Below, in pieces: positions 1 to 11,430 of a stretch of DNA of 64,000 nucleotides (the stretch's first letter is position 1; each line of letters starts with the position of its first letter). Made by a program: the position numbers and the translations under genes. Origin of the DNA: Branchipolynoe longqiensis (lineage: Eukaryota; Annelida; Polychaeta; Phyllodocida; Polynoidae); contig CM059186.1 in the NCBI GenBank assembly GCA_030323885.1, forward strand, positions 25,501,849 through 25,565,848. Reading direction: 5' to 3'. Below the pieces are notes generated by a model. That model was not told the origin of the DNA, searched no databases, and saw only the letters and a program-made list of their open reading frames with translations.

Positions 1-1717
1 ACTGAAGATCATATACCTCTCCCTACCTTGCATTGTCGTCATAGCCCAGCGGCTGATGTTGACCGTAGATAACCAGATTATGGGTATGGAAGTCGCACAG
101 GATGGACTTGTACCAAACTTCCCTATCAGTGTTTAATAACAGTGACATCTTGTTTTACCCAATTTTATTTTACCTGTTTTTTTTGTTTATTTTCTTTATT
201 TAGAACTACGTGTGACAGGAATGATTATGTCCTGGTTCGCGATGAATGGTGTGTATTCAGCAAGTACTACTTTATTTGCGGTATTGCAATGGTCAAATAT
301 GGAGAGCATACGAACTGTTGTATAGTGAACTTAGTGATTTTCTTAGGAAAATAAAGGGGAAAATGTTCCAGGTTATATTGTTTGCCTTCGTCGTTAATTC
401 ATATATCAAGTGTTCCTTGTTTCTTAAGATATATACTAACTGCCTCGACATGGAAGAAAAAAATTCAATAGAAAATTAGTTCGTTGCAATAATAGTTAGC
501 AAAAAAATAATACATTTCCCAAAAGGTGAGTGAAATTAGGTATTCTTATCAATTCTGTCATTCAATTCAATAGCAGGGTTGCCAGTTCTTAATTTCAATT
601 AATCTTTTTTGTTAAATTTCCCCATAAAATATGTTTATATAATAATTCATGCTGTATACTGCATGTCATAAACACTAAACTACCATTTTGTAGCTTCTCC
701 GCTTCGTCCAATGAACATGGGATTTAAACATCTAGATTTGATCCTACATATCCAACGTAAATACTGGTGCACTTGTTAAACGTTAATAGAACGTATGATC
801 AGATTTCGATGTGCATGCTATATAAAGCTGTGTGGTCCAATGAAAACATCAACTTTTCAAAACCAAAACAGTTATCTAGATTTGTTATTACGTATCTCAC
901 TTAGATACTGATAGTTATTAAACATTTATCACCAAGAAGTCAATTTAATAGAACCTGTTACTGCAGAAACCTATGGTATCAGAGTTTTGGAGTGCTTGCC
1001 AACAAGTAATGATCGATGTACTAATATATTTATCTAAGAAAATTACAGAAACTCAAAACCATCGGATTATGCAACTTTAACTGAAGAGTAAATTAAATTT
1101 TACTAGAAGTTCACTGATATCTTAGGAAATCTTCGTATTTAACCCTACCTACCCCTAAAAAAGCTTCCTTAGCATTTGAATGAAGAAAAAGGCTGGAACA
1201 GGCATTACTAGATATTCTTAGTTATTTTTCAAATCTCTTGGCAACTCGGGTTCATATATGAGATATAAATACAGTTGATGCAAAAAAAGAGTATCAGTCG
1301 GAACAAAACATGAAATGCTAGGAATAACTGCCCAGCTATCGCGATTGTATAATTGTTAAAATATTCAGGATCGAAGCCTGGACTGAAAACTTTGATTGAC
1401 TGATATAAATACGAATATAAGAAGCTCACGCCATTTTGGTGTGCCCATATTCTCCTTGTTTGGGGACCTTGTTCTTTCTAAGATGACCCGTCCTGATAAG
1501 ACCGTAGATGTTGCCAGGACGTAAAACTCCAACAACAAACAAAACTAAATTCTAAGATGTATAAGCGGTGATATTTTGCATTACATTACCAACATAGGCT
1601 AGAATTTATTTTCAAGCAAGGGAACTAATCCTTAAAATTTAATATTTAAATCAATATTCAAAATAAATATCAGCACCATTAAATGTCCTTAATTCAGCAT
1701 TTTTGTTTTCAATTTAG
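1..1717 (+). other. Intron sequence upstream of the Rho last exon
   Basis: No coding exon was found here. The exon with the P-loop and switch I of Rho must lie left of the window, because the residues that normally precede the exon at 1718 are not encoded anywhere in these bases. The stretch is AT-rich. It holds a diverged copy of the TTAA-ended repeat (about 822-1080) and the 3' end of a tRNA-derived SINE with its AAC-rich tail (about 1488-1545). The intron ends in a pyrimidine-rich tract and AG at 1716-1717. Confidence 0.7.
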
Positions 1718-2140
1718 GTTGAACTGGCGCTATGGGATACAGCAGGTCAAGAGGACTACGATCGCCTCCGGCCCCTCTCCTACCCAGACACAGATGTCAT
1801 TCTGATGTGTTTCTCCATCGACAGCCCCGACAGTCTGGAAAACATCCCTGAAAAATGGACTCCAGAAGTGAAGCATTTCTGCCCCAATGTACCCATCATC
1901 CTCGTCGGCAACAAGAAGGATCTGCGCAATGATGAAAACACTAAACGAGAGCTCATGAAGATGAAACAGGAACCTGTACGACACGAGGAGGGTCATGCCA
2001 TGTCCCAAAAGATCAATGCTTACAACTACCTGGAGTGCTCAGCAAAGACCAAGGAAGGCGTTCGAGAAGTATTTGAGACGGCCACCAGGGCAGCACTGCA
2101 GGTGAAGAAGAAAAAGAAAGGAATGTGCGTGATGTTGTAA
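1718..2140 (+). CDS. RhoA: RhoA/Rho1 small GTPase, last coding exon
   Basis: Small GTPase of the Rho family, a GTP/GDP switch that controls actomyosin, adhesion and cytokinesis at the plasma membrane. The exon begins after a clear acceptor (AG at 1716-1717) in phase 0 with [17 protein letters not shown], which corresponds to about residue 53 of animal RhoA, and runs 140 residues to a TAA. Visible motifs are the G3 box DTAGQ, the G4 box GNKKD, the Rho insert helix region, the G5 box ECSAKT, a lysine-rich stretch (KKKKK) and a C-terminal CAAX box CVML for prenylation. The sequence is very close to RhoA throughout and has no breaks. The upstream exon(s) with the P-loop and effector loop lie outside the window. 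It is transcribed toward COG5, so the two genes are convergent. A RhoB/RhoC-like paralogue is possible but invertebrates usually have one Rho1. Confidence 0.97.
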   Translation, partial: VELALWDTAGQEDYDRLRPLSYPDTDVILMCFSIDSPDSLENIPEKWTPEVKHFCPNVPIILVGNKKDLRNDENTKRELMKMKQEPVRHEEGHAMSQKINAYNYLECSAKTKEGVREVFETATRAALQVKKKKKGMCVML

Positions 2141-3960
2141 CTGATCGGAGACCCGACAGCAATGATGCCAGGTTGGACCAGGAAGTAAAAGAGTGGCGAA
2201 GGGTTGCCTGTGACGTCATCAAGAGCTTAGTCCTGCGCATGCGCACTTCCTTCGAGATTGTTGCAAAATGAATGGCGAAATAATAAGATAATTTGCGGAA
2301 TGATGGATTTGTACCGATTTGACTGTTATATTATATTAAACAAGAATATTGGCAGTCCGAAGCTTCACTTTCACTCTTGTGCATATTTATTTTCGTAACG
2401 CTTATTAAACCACATGTGATAAGCACACTTCAGTACGATGAAATGTTGCCAACACACCTCAACCTCTGGAAGACCTCTTGGACACTTATGTATATGGACA
2501 TTGCCCTCTATTAACTATAGTGTTCTATGGCGGCCACTATTCACATATCTAACTAAGCATGCGGGGTGCCTATATATTTTCGTTATGTATGATAACCAGT
2601 CATACACTATTCATTCCCAATGTTACACGTTTCTGAACACTGGCCTCTACTTCCCGGGGCAGAGTTTGTACTCTAGTACCGTGTATGTAAAGTATATGTG
2701 ATGTTTTTTTTGTGTTAAAAAAAAACCCCAGTTCGAGTGGTCCTTTCTTCCCCTTTCCATACACCAATATGGACATGTATACGGCAGTCTTAATTTACAA
2801 TTAAATTTTATTTGAAGGTGACCATTACAACCTGCTAATTTCTTTTCTTCTTTTTGGCTGTGTAAAACTGTACATAACATGACCATTGATTGCTCATGTA
2901 TTCCCTGAATTGTTATTCCTTCTTGAAAGTTGCTCTACAATGTATTATTCAAAGCGTGGTGTGGAATGCGCGGTGGTCCCATGTGGCCTTTGCTTTATTA
3001 TGGCAGAACTTTATGAAGAACCAAAACACTAAACCGTATGGTGCCTTACACACACACAAATATATATATATATATCTAATTAATTAATCCGCATTAAGTA
3101 ATGATAGCTTAACATTATTGAAAATCGGAAGGGGTAATATGTGTATTTCTTTTATGAAATGTGTAACTCAATCCTGTTAAATACGATACAATGAGTCAGG
3201 ATATGTTTTAACAGCATATTTGTTGTATTTTACCTTTGTAAAAGGGAACAACAATATCCCACCCACCCATAAAAATGGGATGCAACATCATTGATATATT
3301 ACTTAGATTTGTAGTCATTAGTCTGATGTGAACTTGTCTTACTATTTAGACCTACCCCGAGTGACTTGTTATTAATTTAACATGTATTCACCTACAAACA
3401 CTATAATTAAAATGTTTTCAAAATTAGACCACGGCATTTATTTGAAAATATACATGAGAAAACTTTGATTACATGACATCTATTGCTTTGTTAACATTAC
3501 ACGCAAGTAATTAAACAATTATGGGAACACATTTAGTGCATTATATACATATACATATATAAGTTGACAATGTGCTAATATTGAGCACGCCATTCAACCT
3601 TTTTTTTAACGATCAGCTGTTTTTTAATATATAAAAAAAGTAATGTAATGTATATCTATGCAACTATTCAACAGATAATGGAACTGAGATAATACATTTT
3701 CCCAATCTTTAAAAGTGGAAAATTCTGCTTGTGCACTCGGGTACCAGCAGTGTGAAGCTTAATGAGAAAGTGCCTTCGGAAGGGGTGCAGCGCCCCTTCA
3801 TCTCAGGAAGGGTTCTTTTGGAGCAGCGTTCGTTGGAGGAGTGCAGACACGCATGCATCGCTTCAATTCAGAGCTTATCACGTCTGCATGTTTTTGTATT
3901 GCATCTCTGCTCGTATACTTGGAAAGCTAAAATATATATATAATAAAAACAATACTAAAA
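2141..3960 (+). other. Rho 3' flank / probable 3' UTR
   Basis: AT-rich sequence after the Rho stop codon with no further conserved coding signal. Possible poly(A) signals are ATTAAA at 2404-2409 and AATAAA at 3942-3947; which one is used cannot be told. A GC-richer patch at about 3725-3910 stands out from its surroundings and could be conserved 3' UTR or an unrelated remnant. AT dinucleotide runs occur near 3059-3075 and 3540-3560. Confidence 0.4.
3942..3947 (+). promoter_or_regulatory. Candidate poly(A) signal for Rho
   Basis: AATAAA hexamer about 1.8 kb after the Rho stop codon, just before SINE-derived sequence begins. The nearer ATTAAA at 2404-2409 is an equally possible choice. Confidence 0.2.
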
Positions 3961-3989
3961 GCACATGCCGCCTTTATTTTTTATTCCCA

Positions 3990-4274
3990 CATCTGGTTGG
4001 GTGGTTGTTGGGAGTTTTACGTCCTGGCAACATCTACGGTCATATCAGGATGGGATATTCCTACATCTGAGCATAGAGAAAGTCTCCCGAGGTGCCCTTG
4101 GTCAGGTGATAAATAGCCTAAATAAACTTGGTCAGGTGATAAATAGCCTAAATAAACTTGGTCAGGTGATAAATAGCCTAAATAAACGCCTCCGTGATGC
4201 TGATAACGCTTGTGTAGCCGTCCTAATATTACCTTAGATGTTGCCAGGACAATACTCCCAACCAACCAACCAAC
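3990..4274. repeat. Inverted SINE tails flanking a 30-bp triplication
   Basis: A reverse-oriented SINE 3' end (about 3990-4050, with TTTACGTCCTGGCAACATC) and a forward one (about 4215-4274, with ATGTTGCCAGGAC and an AACC-type tail) face each other. Between them a 30-base unit beginning CTTGGTCAGGTGATAAATAG is repeated three times without change (4097-4186). Confidence 0.8.
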
Positions 4275-4883
4275 TTGTGTAATGGTATTGAACCTATTGC
4301 CCATATACGAGCTTATGGCAGCTAAAAATACTATCTTGAAGCTCAACTGGTCTGCAACTTCTTCCCATGGTAAAATTTAACTCTATAATTATGTCTATTC
4401 ACTCATATGAACTCAAGTGTCAGTACATACAAATAGCTATCTAATAGCCTAATCATTAATGGCTATACAATTATGGTTCTAATCTGTCTATACAATCTCA
4501 ATTAATATCACCCAGGACTGGTAGAAATAGTGATTGACAGATCAGTCAATATACCAGATGTCCACTCAGTATGTATACACATTGAAACTAAAGAAAAAAA
4601 ACTGAGATTCAGATATGTCAAAATTGTTAAACACCAAGCACCAAACACCAAAAAGCAATTTCAAATAACGAGATTTTTCAAAAGTTTTTTAATAACTTTA
4701 ATTGGAAACCATATATTATTACAGTGACAAAATTTATTATTACATCCTTTTCAAATGTATGTTCTATTCATTAACGATTTTTCAAATTTAAAGCGTAAAT
4801 TCATTACTAACAGGATATTCGGATATTCGGAAGGTCTACGTTGATATGCAGACTATTATTACATAAACTAATAAGTTAGTCTG

Positions 4884-5350
4884 ACCCCCATATCCCACTC
4901 AGTCACATTACCCTGACAATGAGCTAACCAGTCCTTGCCCTATCCTATTAATGCCGAGCGATAAGTATAAATTTGATAAGTCATTGGTTTGACTTGACCG
5001 GGAATTAAAGTTGCATGGTCCAACGGCATTTGAATTTTTGTCTTATTTTATAGATAAATATATCAAATTGATCATTACGAGCTACTAATCATTAGTCTGG
5101 AGTTATTTTGATGAAAAATGACTAGTTTTGAAGCAATTTGAGCTGAAAGAACCCAAAATAATTTCGACAAGCTTGCCAAAAGTTTGTGGCTATGACCCAG
5201 ATGGTCATCTCGCGGTGACCATGTGATGTGAGATGACCTACTAATCCTGTAACCTCACAGGGCTGTAGGTAGGTATTTCTGTTTGGGTTTTGAACATTCT
5301 GGGAACGGATTGGTGTTTCTATTTTGTAGAAAGGTTAATTTGATTTATAA
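4884..5350 (-). repeat. SINE-A body joined to TTAA-type repeat
   Basis: About 4884-5008 is the reverse complement of the SINE-A body and part of its tRNA head (CACTCAGTCACATTACCCTG, TTGGTTTGACTTGACCGG). It is followed by a subfamily of the palindromic TTAA repeat (TTGCATGGTCCAACGG onward) that also occurs, in opposite orientation, at 53281-53540. Confidence 0.65.
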
Positions 5351-5487
5351 TATTATCTATCGAATTGACCAAGTAGCATCGAATATCCATCACATATACA
5401 TCGGTATATGATTGACATCGTCCCAATTGCAGAAATTTCAAAACATTAAATTATGAAACCACCCATCAAACTGTACATTATATGATT

Positions 5488-5757
5488 CAGCCGGGCCTGA
5501 GCATTAATGGCTTGACGGGATCCGCCACAATTGTGCAGGTTTCTGGGTTTAATGCTATGATTGCAGCAGCCGTTCTGGTCGTGCCTATGTGTTATCGTTT
5601 GGACGGGATCCATCACAAATGCGACATTCCACAGTGTATGTGTCCAAATGATAATGCATAGGCACAATCAGAACAGCTGCTGCCATCATAGAATTAAAAC
5701 CGGAAACGTGTGTATTTGTGGCGGATCCCATCAAACTATTATACTCAGGCCCGGCTG
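5488..5757. mobile_element. Foldback element with CAGCCGGGCCTGAG ends
   Basis: The stretch begins CAGCCGGGCCTGAG and ends CTCAGGCCCGGCTG, a perfect 14-bp terminal inverted repeat. The interior is also self-complementary: the motif GGATCCATCACAAATGCG and its relatives recur in both directions. No protein is encoded; the short open frames are mirror images of each other. A larger rearranged relative lies at 10370-11010. Confidence 0.75.
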
Positions 5758-6014
5758 ATGTGGACAGCATGCAACGGCTGCTGCATTATCTAACTTTCAA
5801 ATGCTCATATCTCACTCCATATGGTTCACTCCTTTTTACATTCAATATCAAAAAAGTTGTCCTTTTATAAACAGTAACTGACAAATTTCATTTAGACTGC
5901 CAGGGATATGCGTACTGCTTGCATTTCTCATGTACATATTATTGCTGTTATTATTTACTGTTATGTCATCCATGTCTCATCCTCCCTCATACCATACATT
6001 GTCCCGATGGCAGA

Positions 6015-6420
6015 TGCAATTTTAATTGACAAATGTAAAAATTTCAAAATTTAAATTACCCAAATTGATTAATTATATTTATGGAATTGACCAAACAGCA
6101 TTGAATATCCAACATGGAGGGGAGGGGCAACATCCACCTCATTTCCCCTTCCGCTCTATGGCCCTGCACAGTAGGCCTACTTGGTCGGGGGAGGCTAATG
6201 AGGTCACAAGATTGGTCTAATTGGCTAATGGCCTCCCTACATAATGGGTATTTCAAAGTGAGTGTCCAAAGGGGTGAGGTTATAAATTAACTGGTTATTC
6301 TGTATATGCTGTCCCAAATCATTAGCTAATAGACCAGTATCTAAGTTGGATATATAGGATCAAATGTAAGTAGTTGTTTTAATTTTGACAAGATTATGTT
6401 TCATCGGACCATGCAACTTT
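6015..6420. repeat. Composite TTAA-type repeat copy
   Basis: Non-coding copy of the longer subfamily whose other copy is at 53054-53540; shared landmarks are ATATACAGAATAACCAG (in reverse complement), the AGCTAAT segment and the terminal CATCGGACCATGCAACTTT near 6403-6421. A reversed SINE-A tRNA-like head follows directly. Confidence 0.65.
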
Positions 6421-6421
6421 A

Positions 6422-6480
6422 AACTCCCGATCTCCCGCACGGGAGGCCTGTGCTCTACCGATTCGGCCACCGGGTCCGAT
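6422..6480 (-). repeat. SINE-A tRNA-like head
   Basis: On the minus strand this reads as a tRNA-like head: an A-box-like GGCCGAATCGGTAGAGCAC followed by a cytosine-rich anticodon-arm region and the edge of the B box. It is a fragment and not a functional tRNA gene, because the body continues as SINE sequence elsewhere and the acceptor stem is absent. Confidence 0.6.
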
Positions 6481-6929
6481 AGGATATAGTGCAGATGCTT
6501 CAAACTCAAAGGGCGAGACAACGTCGTGAAACCAATACTCACGGATACACATACTGCATAGTGTGTAGATATATATACTATGTACACTGTATGATAATTA
6601 TTATTAGTAAACATTCCAAGAGCGTATTTATGGACTGCCATAATGTTAAACCCGCTAAATATAAAGTCAGAAATAGGTAACTAATGTCCTCTTTGTAAAG
6701 TTAGTGGCAACAATTTCTGATTATGAGACACCTCAAGAACTGATCTGACAGGGGGCGCTGTGACACAATTCAGGTCAGTTGAATAGCTGGTCCAGCACAT
6801 ATCAGTAGTGCAGTAGTACAGTACTAGTAGAGAGAACCGAATTGTGAATCAGTGCCACCTATGGAGTAAATTGTAACTGAGAAAAGCCATTGGGCATATT
6901 CGACTGGGTACTTACTTCTTACTTGTTTT

Positions 6930-7164
6930 TTTGGGGTATTTTTGTTGTTGTACATTAGTTGATTAAGCAGGGGAAATTTCAGTCACAGACGACTGCTCTT
7001 TCTCATTCCACTGCTCCTTGCCCTATCCTAATAATGCTGAGCATCTGGCTAGGAAGCAACAAGTATCAATTTTTAAGTCATTGGTTTGACTCAACCAGGA
7101 TTCGAACCCACGATCTACAAACACGGTAGACAAACGTTCTAACTCATTCTGCCATCCCGTCTGG
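6930..7164 (-). repeat. SINE-A, alternative-tail subfamily
   Basis: Reverse-oriented SINE copy. The tRNA-like head is at 7085-7164 (B box GATTCGAACCC in reverse reading), then the body with GCTAGGAAGCAACAAGTATC, then an alternative tail (GGGGAAATTTCAGTCACAGA) shared with copies at 22336-22575, 28690-28985 and 47745-47895. Confidence 0.7.
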
Positions 7165-7167
7165 CTA

Positions 7168-7499
7168 AAAAAAGTTACATAGTACGATGCTTTTGATTTT
7201 CTGAGATAAATACATTATGATAATCAAAATAGTCTACTTTAGGTTAGTTTTAAGTAACTTTCTTTTTAAATGGTTAACTTTGGAGATATTTGGTGTCAAA
7301 GCATGGCAAATAAATTTTGGCAAGCATGCCAAAGCTCTGGCACCAACAGATTCTATTAAATTGACTTATTACGACCTATGCAGTAAAAAAATGCTTAATA
7401 AATGTACCAGTGTTTAAGTTGAATATGTAGAATTAAGTCTACATAAGTCTCTTGGTTTTGAAAATTTGATGTTTTTATCGGATTATGCAACTTTAAACT
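7168..7499. mobile_element. TTAA-ended palindromic MITE copy
   Basis: Begins with AAAGTTACATAGTACGATG and ends with CGGATTATGCAACTTTAA, a degraded version of the terminal inverted repeat AGTTGCATAGTCCGATG seen throughout the window. Non-coding. Confidence 0.7.
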
Positions 7500-7639
7500 A
7501 ACCTCACAAATTCATGTTCAGCTGGTAACGACATTGGAGCTGTTAGGATATTCTTGGACGGCTGGATCAAGTCAAGTTATGACAGTAATTTGCACACTGC
7601 AGTGCTATCGTATACTGCTTGACAACCCATATGTGACCA

Positions 7640-8200
7640 CGGTGATAACAACATGCACTGTACGTTCTTCACAACATTGCGCAGCAGTGATATTATCGTG
7701 CGGACGATGAAAGTGGGAAATGTTGTGCCTAGCGCAAGATTCTGGAGCTAGCATGCTAACCATTATACTATCTCGGCTTCTTGATACCATCACCCAATAC
7801 ACGCATACCTGTCCACATGTGGCTCCTTGCCTGATATGTCAATGCAGACTACTACACTCATCCATCTGGAATCGTATGATTTACACGCAGAAGTCGATTA
7901 ATTCTTATGATTACACACATAAATACGAGGAATGAACTTACCATACATAGGCAGAGTAGGTTCATCAACCATACATCACACAGCTTGTACAGGATCCAGG
8001 TCAGTGGAAATCAGTGTTGTGGGGGTGAAGGAAATGTAAAATATTGTGCCCAGACCGTGACTTGAACACTTCTTTCTATTACGGACTAGCATGCTAACCA
8101 TTACACTGTCTAGGCTCCTTGATTCAATCATCCTACCCATATATGTGGCTCATTGCCTAAGAATTCAGTGCAGACTACTACAATATCGTTGTAAATTGCT
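7640..8200 (-). repeat. Two reversed SINE-B copies
   Basis: Two diverged copies, about 7640-7875 and 7970-8200, of a SINE whose head resembles a tRNA with A box TGGTTAGCATGCTAG and a B-box remnant. They share the landmarks GCTAGCATGCTAACCATTA and CAGACTACTAC. The intact forward copies are at 47217-47735. Confidence 0.6.
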
Positions 8201-8458
8201 TGTTATCCTATACATTGTAGTTTAAAAAGAAACTTATTTTATGTCGAAACTCAGATGGAACCGTCTTTTAATATTCAAACAATAGCTTTATTTCCTATGG
8301 TTAAATTCATTAGAAAGGTTAATTTAAATAAGGTTGTATTGCCATTTTATTTGCGAGAATTTAATCGAGTATCCTACTCAGCTTCTCATGCTTTATGTTT
8401 ATTTCTTTGCGCGAGTAGGCGGAGCCTAAAAAACACAAACGTCGTAGGTGTCTAGCAA

Positions 8459-8812
8459 ATGTCAGTGGTTAACATCTGCCAGTGGTTAACCAGTGTCAGT
8501 GGTTAACAGCTGTCTGGTTAACAGATGCCAGTAGTTAACAGATGCCGGTCAGTAAAAAGTGGCAGCCATTAACAGATAACAGCTGCCAGTCGTTAACAAC
8601 TGCCAGTCGTTAACAGCTGTCAGGCGTTAACAGCGGTCAGTTATTAACATCAGTCAGTTGTTAACAGCTGCCATTCACTAACAGCTGCCATTCACTAACA
8701 GCTGCCAGTCAGTAACAGCTACCAGTCGTCAACAGATACCAGTCACTAACAGCGGTCATTCATTAACAGCTGTCATTCGTTAACAGCTGTCAGTCACTAA
8801 CAGTTGTCCAAA
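8459..8812. repeat. 18-bp minisatellite rich in CAGCTG
   Basis: About twenty imperfect copies of a unit close to TTAACAGCTGCCAGTCG, varying in the CAGT/CATT arm. The array is flanked by unique sequence on the left and a SINE-C type tail on the right. Each full unit carries an E-box core CAGCTG and a GTTAAC palindrome. Confidence 0.85.
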
Positions 8813-8814
8813 AC

Positions 8815-9600
8815 CTTTTCACATTCAACAACAACAAAACTTTTCCTTCTATGTGTTTCTGATTGAATTATGCAATGTAATTGTACTGGCATATATTTTA
8901 CATTGAAGTGAACAGGTATAGGCTGCTGAGACAGGAACCGTACTCTGACAAATGCTCTCCAAGCACAACCTTATTTAGTTTTTATGTTTATAGAACCAAA
9001 TATGTGTGGGGAGAGTAGTGGACCCACTTTACCAGAAGTGGGTTAGTGCTGAGGCTGGCACTGTCGCTGGCAGCTGTTATTATGAACATGGATGGCTGAG
9101 TGGAGAGAAGGGACAGTAAACCTGGGGTAGTTTAAATTTTCTTTAGAGTAGTTCAATCAGGAAATATATTTGCTTTAATGTAAAATATATGTTAGTACAA
9201 TTACATTGCATAATTCAATCAGAAACATATAGAAGGAAAACATTTTGTTGTTGTTGAATGTAAAAAGGTTTTGGACTGTATGGGGTTTGAATCCACAACA
9301 CCAAACAACTTCAGATTAAAAGTTCAACACCCTAACCACTAGGCCACATATAATTGGCTGTCTTAGTTCAGGCTATTTGTATATACGACAATCAGAAACA
9401 CATAATTCAATCAGAAACACATATAGAAGGAAAAACGTTTTTTGTTGTTGAATGTAAAAAGCAGTGAACTGCATAGGGTTTGAACCCATAACACCAAACA
9501 ACTTCACATAACAAGCTCAACACCTTAACCACTAGGCCACATAGACCACACATAGTTACTTGTCTCAGTTCAGGCTATTTGTATATACGACGTCATATAT
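8815..9600 (-). repeat. SINE-C copies in tandem
   Basis: Two reverse-oriented tRNA-derived heads (about 9283-9365 and 9470-9545) with B box GGTTTGAA in reverse reading and A box CTAACCACTAGG, each followed by the tail landmark TTGTTGAATGTAAAAAG. The stretch 9000-9140 is an inverted relative of the 239-bp unit duplicated at 12282-12760. Confidence 0.65.
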
Positions 9601-9661
9601 ACAAGGTGTGTGATTGTGTATATATATATACCATGTGTATATCATATGCATGATGTATATA

Positions 9662-9972
9662 CAGTATAACCCCGTTAAACCAAGCTCGGTTAAACCAAAC
9701 GATTGGTTAATCCAAACTTTTTTCGGCGGCCCATTTATCATATAAAAAAGTTGGTTAAACCAAAGTCGGCTAATCCAAATTATCGGTTAATCTAAACAAA
9801 ATTGTCGGGCCCCAGGCCACTTCCGGTACAGTTAAACCAAACTTTCATGTAGTTATAAGGTCATCTGAGACTTTTTATATGATAAATGGTACTATTTTGC
9901 TGGGCCGCTGAACAAAGTTTGGATTAACTGATTGTTTGGTTTAACCAAGGTTGATTTAACGGGGTTAAACTG
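9662..9972. mobile_element. Pogo/Tigger-like MITE (CAGTATAACCCCGTTAAACC ends)
   Basis: Starts CAGTATAACCCCGTTAAACC and ends with an inverted counterpart AACGGGGTTAAACTG, flanked by TA on both sides, as expected for Tc1/mariner-pogo type insertions. The interior repeats the motif GGTTAATCCAAAC in both orientations. It has no transposase and must have been mobilised in trans. A second, truncated copy lies at about 10066-10152. Confidence 0.75.
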
Positions 9973-10065
9973 TATATACATTAAAAACATTAACCAAAGT
10001 GTCCACATACATTGTATATTACATTCATAATGCACCCACATTTTTGCTAAAGCCAAGTCAAAGTC

Positions 10066-10152
10066 GATGCTAAAGCTCGATTAAACCAATGATCGGTTAA
10101 TCCAAACAAGTTTCTAGGGTCCCTTCAAGTTTGGTTTAACGGGGTTATACTG
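10066..10152. mobile_element. Truncated copy of the CAGTATAACCCC MITE
   Basis: Carries GGTTAATCCAAAC and the right terminus GGTTTAACGGGGTTATACTG, but no left terminus. AT-microsatellite runs follow at 10253-10350. Confidence 0.65.
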
Positions 10153-10369
10153 TACTAGTCATATATAAAATGCATGCGGTGCGAGGGCATCAAAGGAGCC
10201 CATGCAGTAAATACATTTGATATATGCACTTGTAATAGTATATATGTCATATATATACGATGTATAGACAAGGTATGTATATATATATATATGGACAAAA
10301 AAATATATATATATATATTGATCTGCAAATACTAATATATATATATATATAGGCCTGGGGTAGTAGAAC

Positions 10370-11010
10370 CATATATCAGTTTCTACACGAACTGCATATT
10401 CTACGATTCAGCTGGGCCTGAGCATTAATGGTTTGACGGGAAATGCCGCAATTGTGCAGGTTTCTGCCTTTAATGCTATGAGGGCAGCAGTCATTCTGGT
10501 CATGACTATGTGTTATCGTTTGGACAGGATCCATTGCAAATGCAACGTTCCACAGCATAAGAATCGGAGGACGGCCTGGGGTCGTAGCACCATATCAGTT
10601 TCTACACTCACCTATGACAAACTGCACGTTCTGCCATCCCGAGTCGTCTGCCGGTGCATACACTGCGGAATGGCTGCTGCCATCATAGCGTTTAGCCCAG
10701 AACCTGCGGCATTTGCGATGGATCCCGTCCAACTGATAACGCATGATCAGAACAGTCGCGGTCATCATATCATTAAACGTGGAAATCTGCGCATTTGCGG
10801 CGGATCCCGTCAAGCCATTAACGTTCAGGTCAGGCTGGATTGTAGAATATGGCTGCAGCCATCATAGCATTAAGCGCAAAACCCGGTGCATTTGCAATGG
10901 ATCCCATCCAAATGATAATGCATAGGTACAACCAGAACGGTTGCTGTCATCATAGCATTAAAACCGGAAACCTGTGTATTTGTGTGTGGATCCCATCAGG
11001 CCCGGTTGAT
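10370..11010. mobile_element. Multi-inverted foldback cassette
   Basis: Four or more alternating forward and reverse copies of the cassette seen at 5488-5757, with landmarks GGGCCTGAGCATTAATGG, GTTTGGACAGGATCC and CAAATGATAATGCATAGG. Because the arms are mirror images, both strands show similar open frames; these are not genes. The right part ends near CAGGCCCGGTTGATCTGG. Confidence 0.7.
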
Positions 11011-11279
11011 CTGGCCAGCTAATACAAAAGATCTGAAAGTCAAAAACTTTCAAATGCACATATCTCACTCCATATGGTTCACTCCTTTTTACATTCAATA
11101 ACAAAAAGAAAACGTTTTCTGTTATATAGAGTGTAGCTGACAAATTTCAAACGGATGTGCGCAAAACACATGCGTGCGCATCCTCACATACCTTTAGACC
11201 GCCAAGGATATGCATACTGCTCACATATGGTATGCGTAGACACTATGTATATGGCAATAACCTGAACTGAGACCAGTAA

Positions 11280-11430
11280 TTATATGTGGCCTCTGTAGTC
11301 TAGTGGTTAGGGTGTTGACATTGTAATCTGAAGTCTTGTGGGTTCAAACCCCATACCGTCCACTACATTTTACATTCAACAACAAAAAGACGTTTTCCTT
11401 CTATATGTGTTTCTGATTGGATTATGCAAT
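11280..11430 (+). repeat. SINE-C copy (tRNA-derived)
   Basis: Forward copy with A-box-like TAGTCTAGTGGTTAGGGTG and B-box-like GGGTTCAAACCCC at normal tRNA spacing, followed by the tail landmark TTTACATTCAACAAC. A reversed head fragment lies at 11455-11495. Confidence 0.7.

Noticed and set aside
1..200. Possible upstream Rho exon at the left edge
   Set aside because: No P-loop or switch I sequence can be read in any frame between 1 and 1717.
10433..10867. 144-codon plus-strand open frame
   Set aside because: It lies in a mosaic of inverted cassettes and similar peptides appear on the opposite strand; no family similarity.
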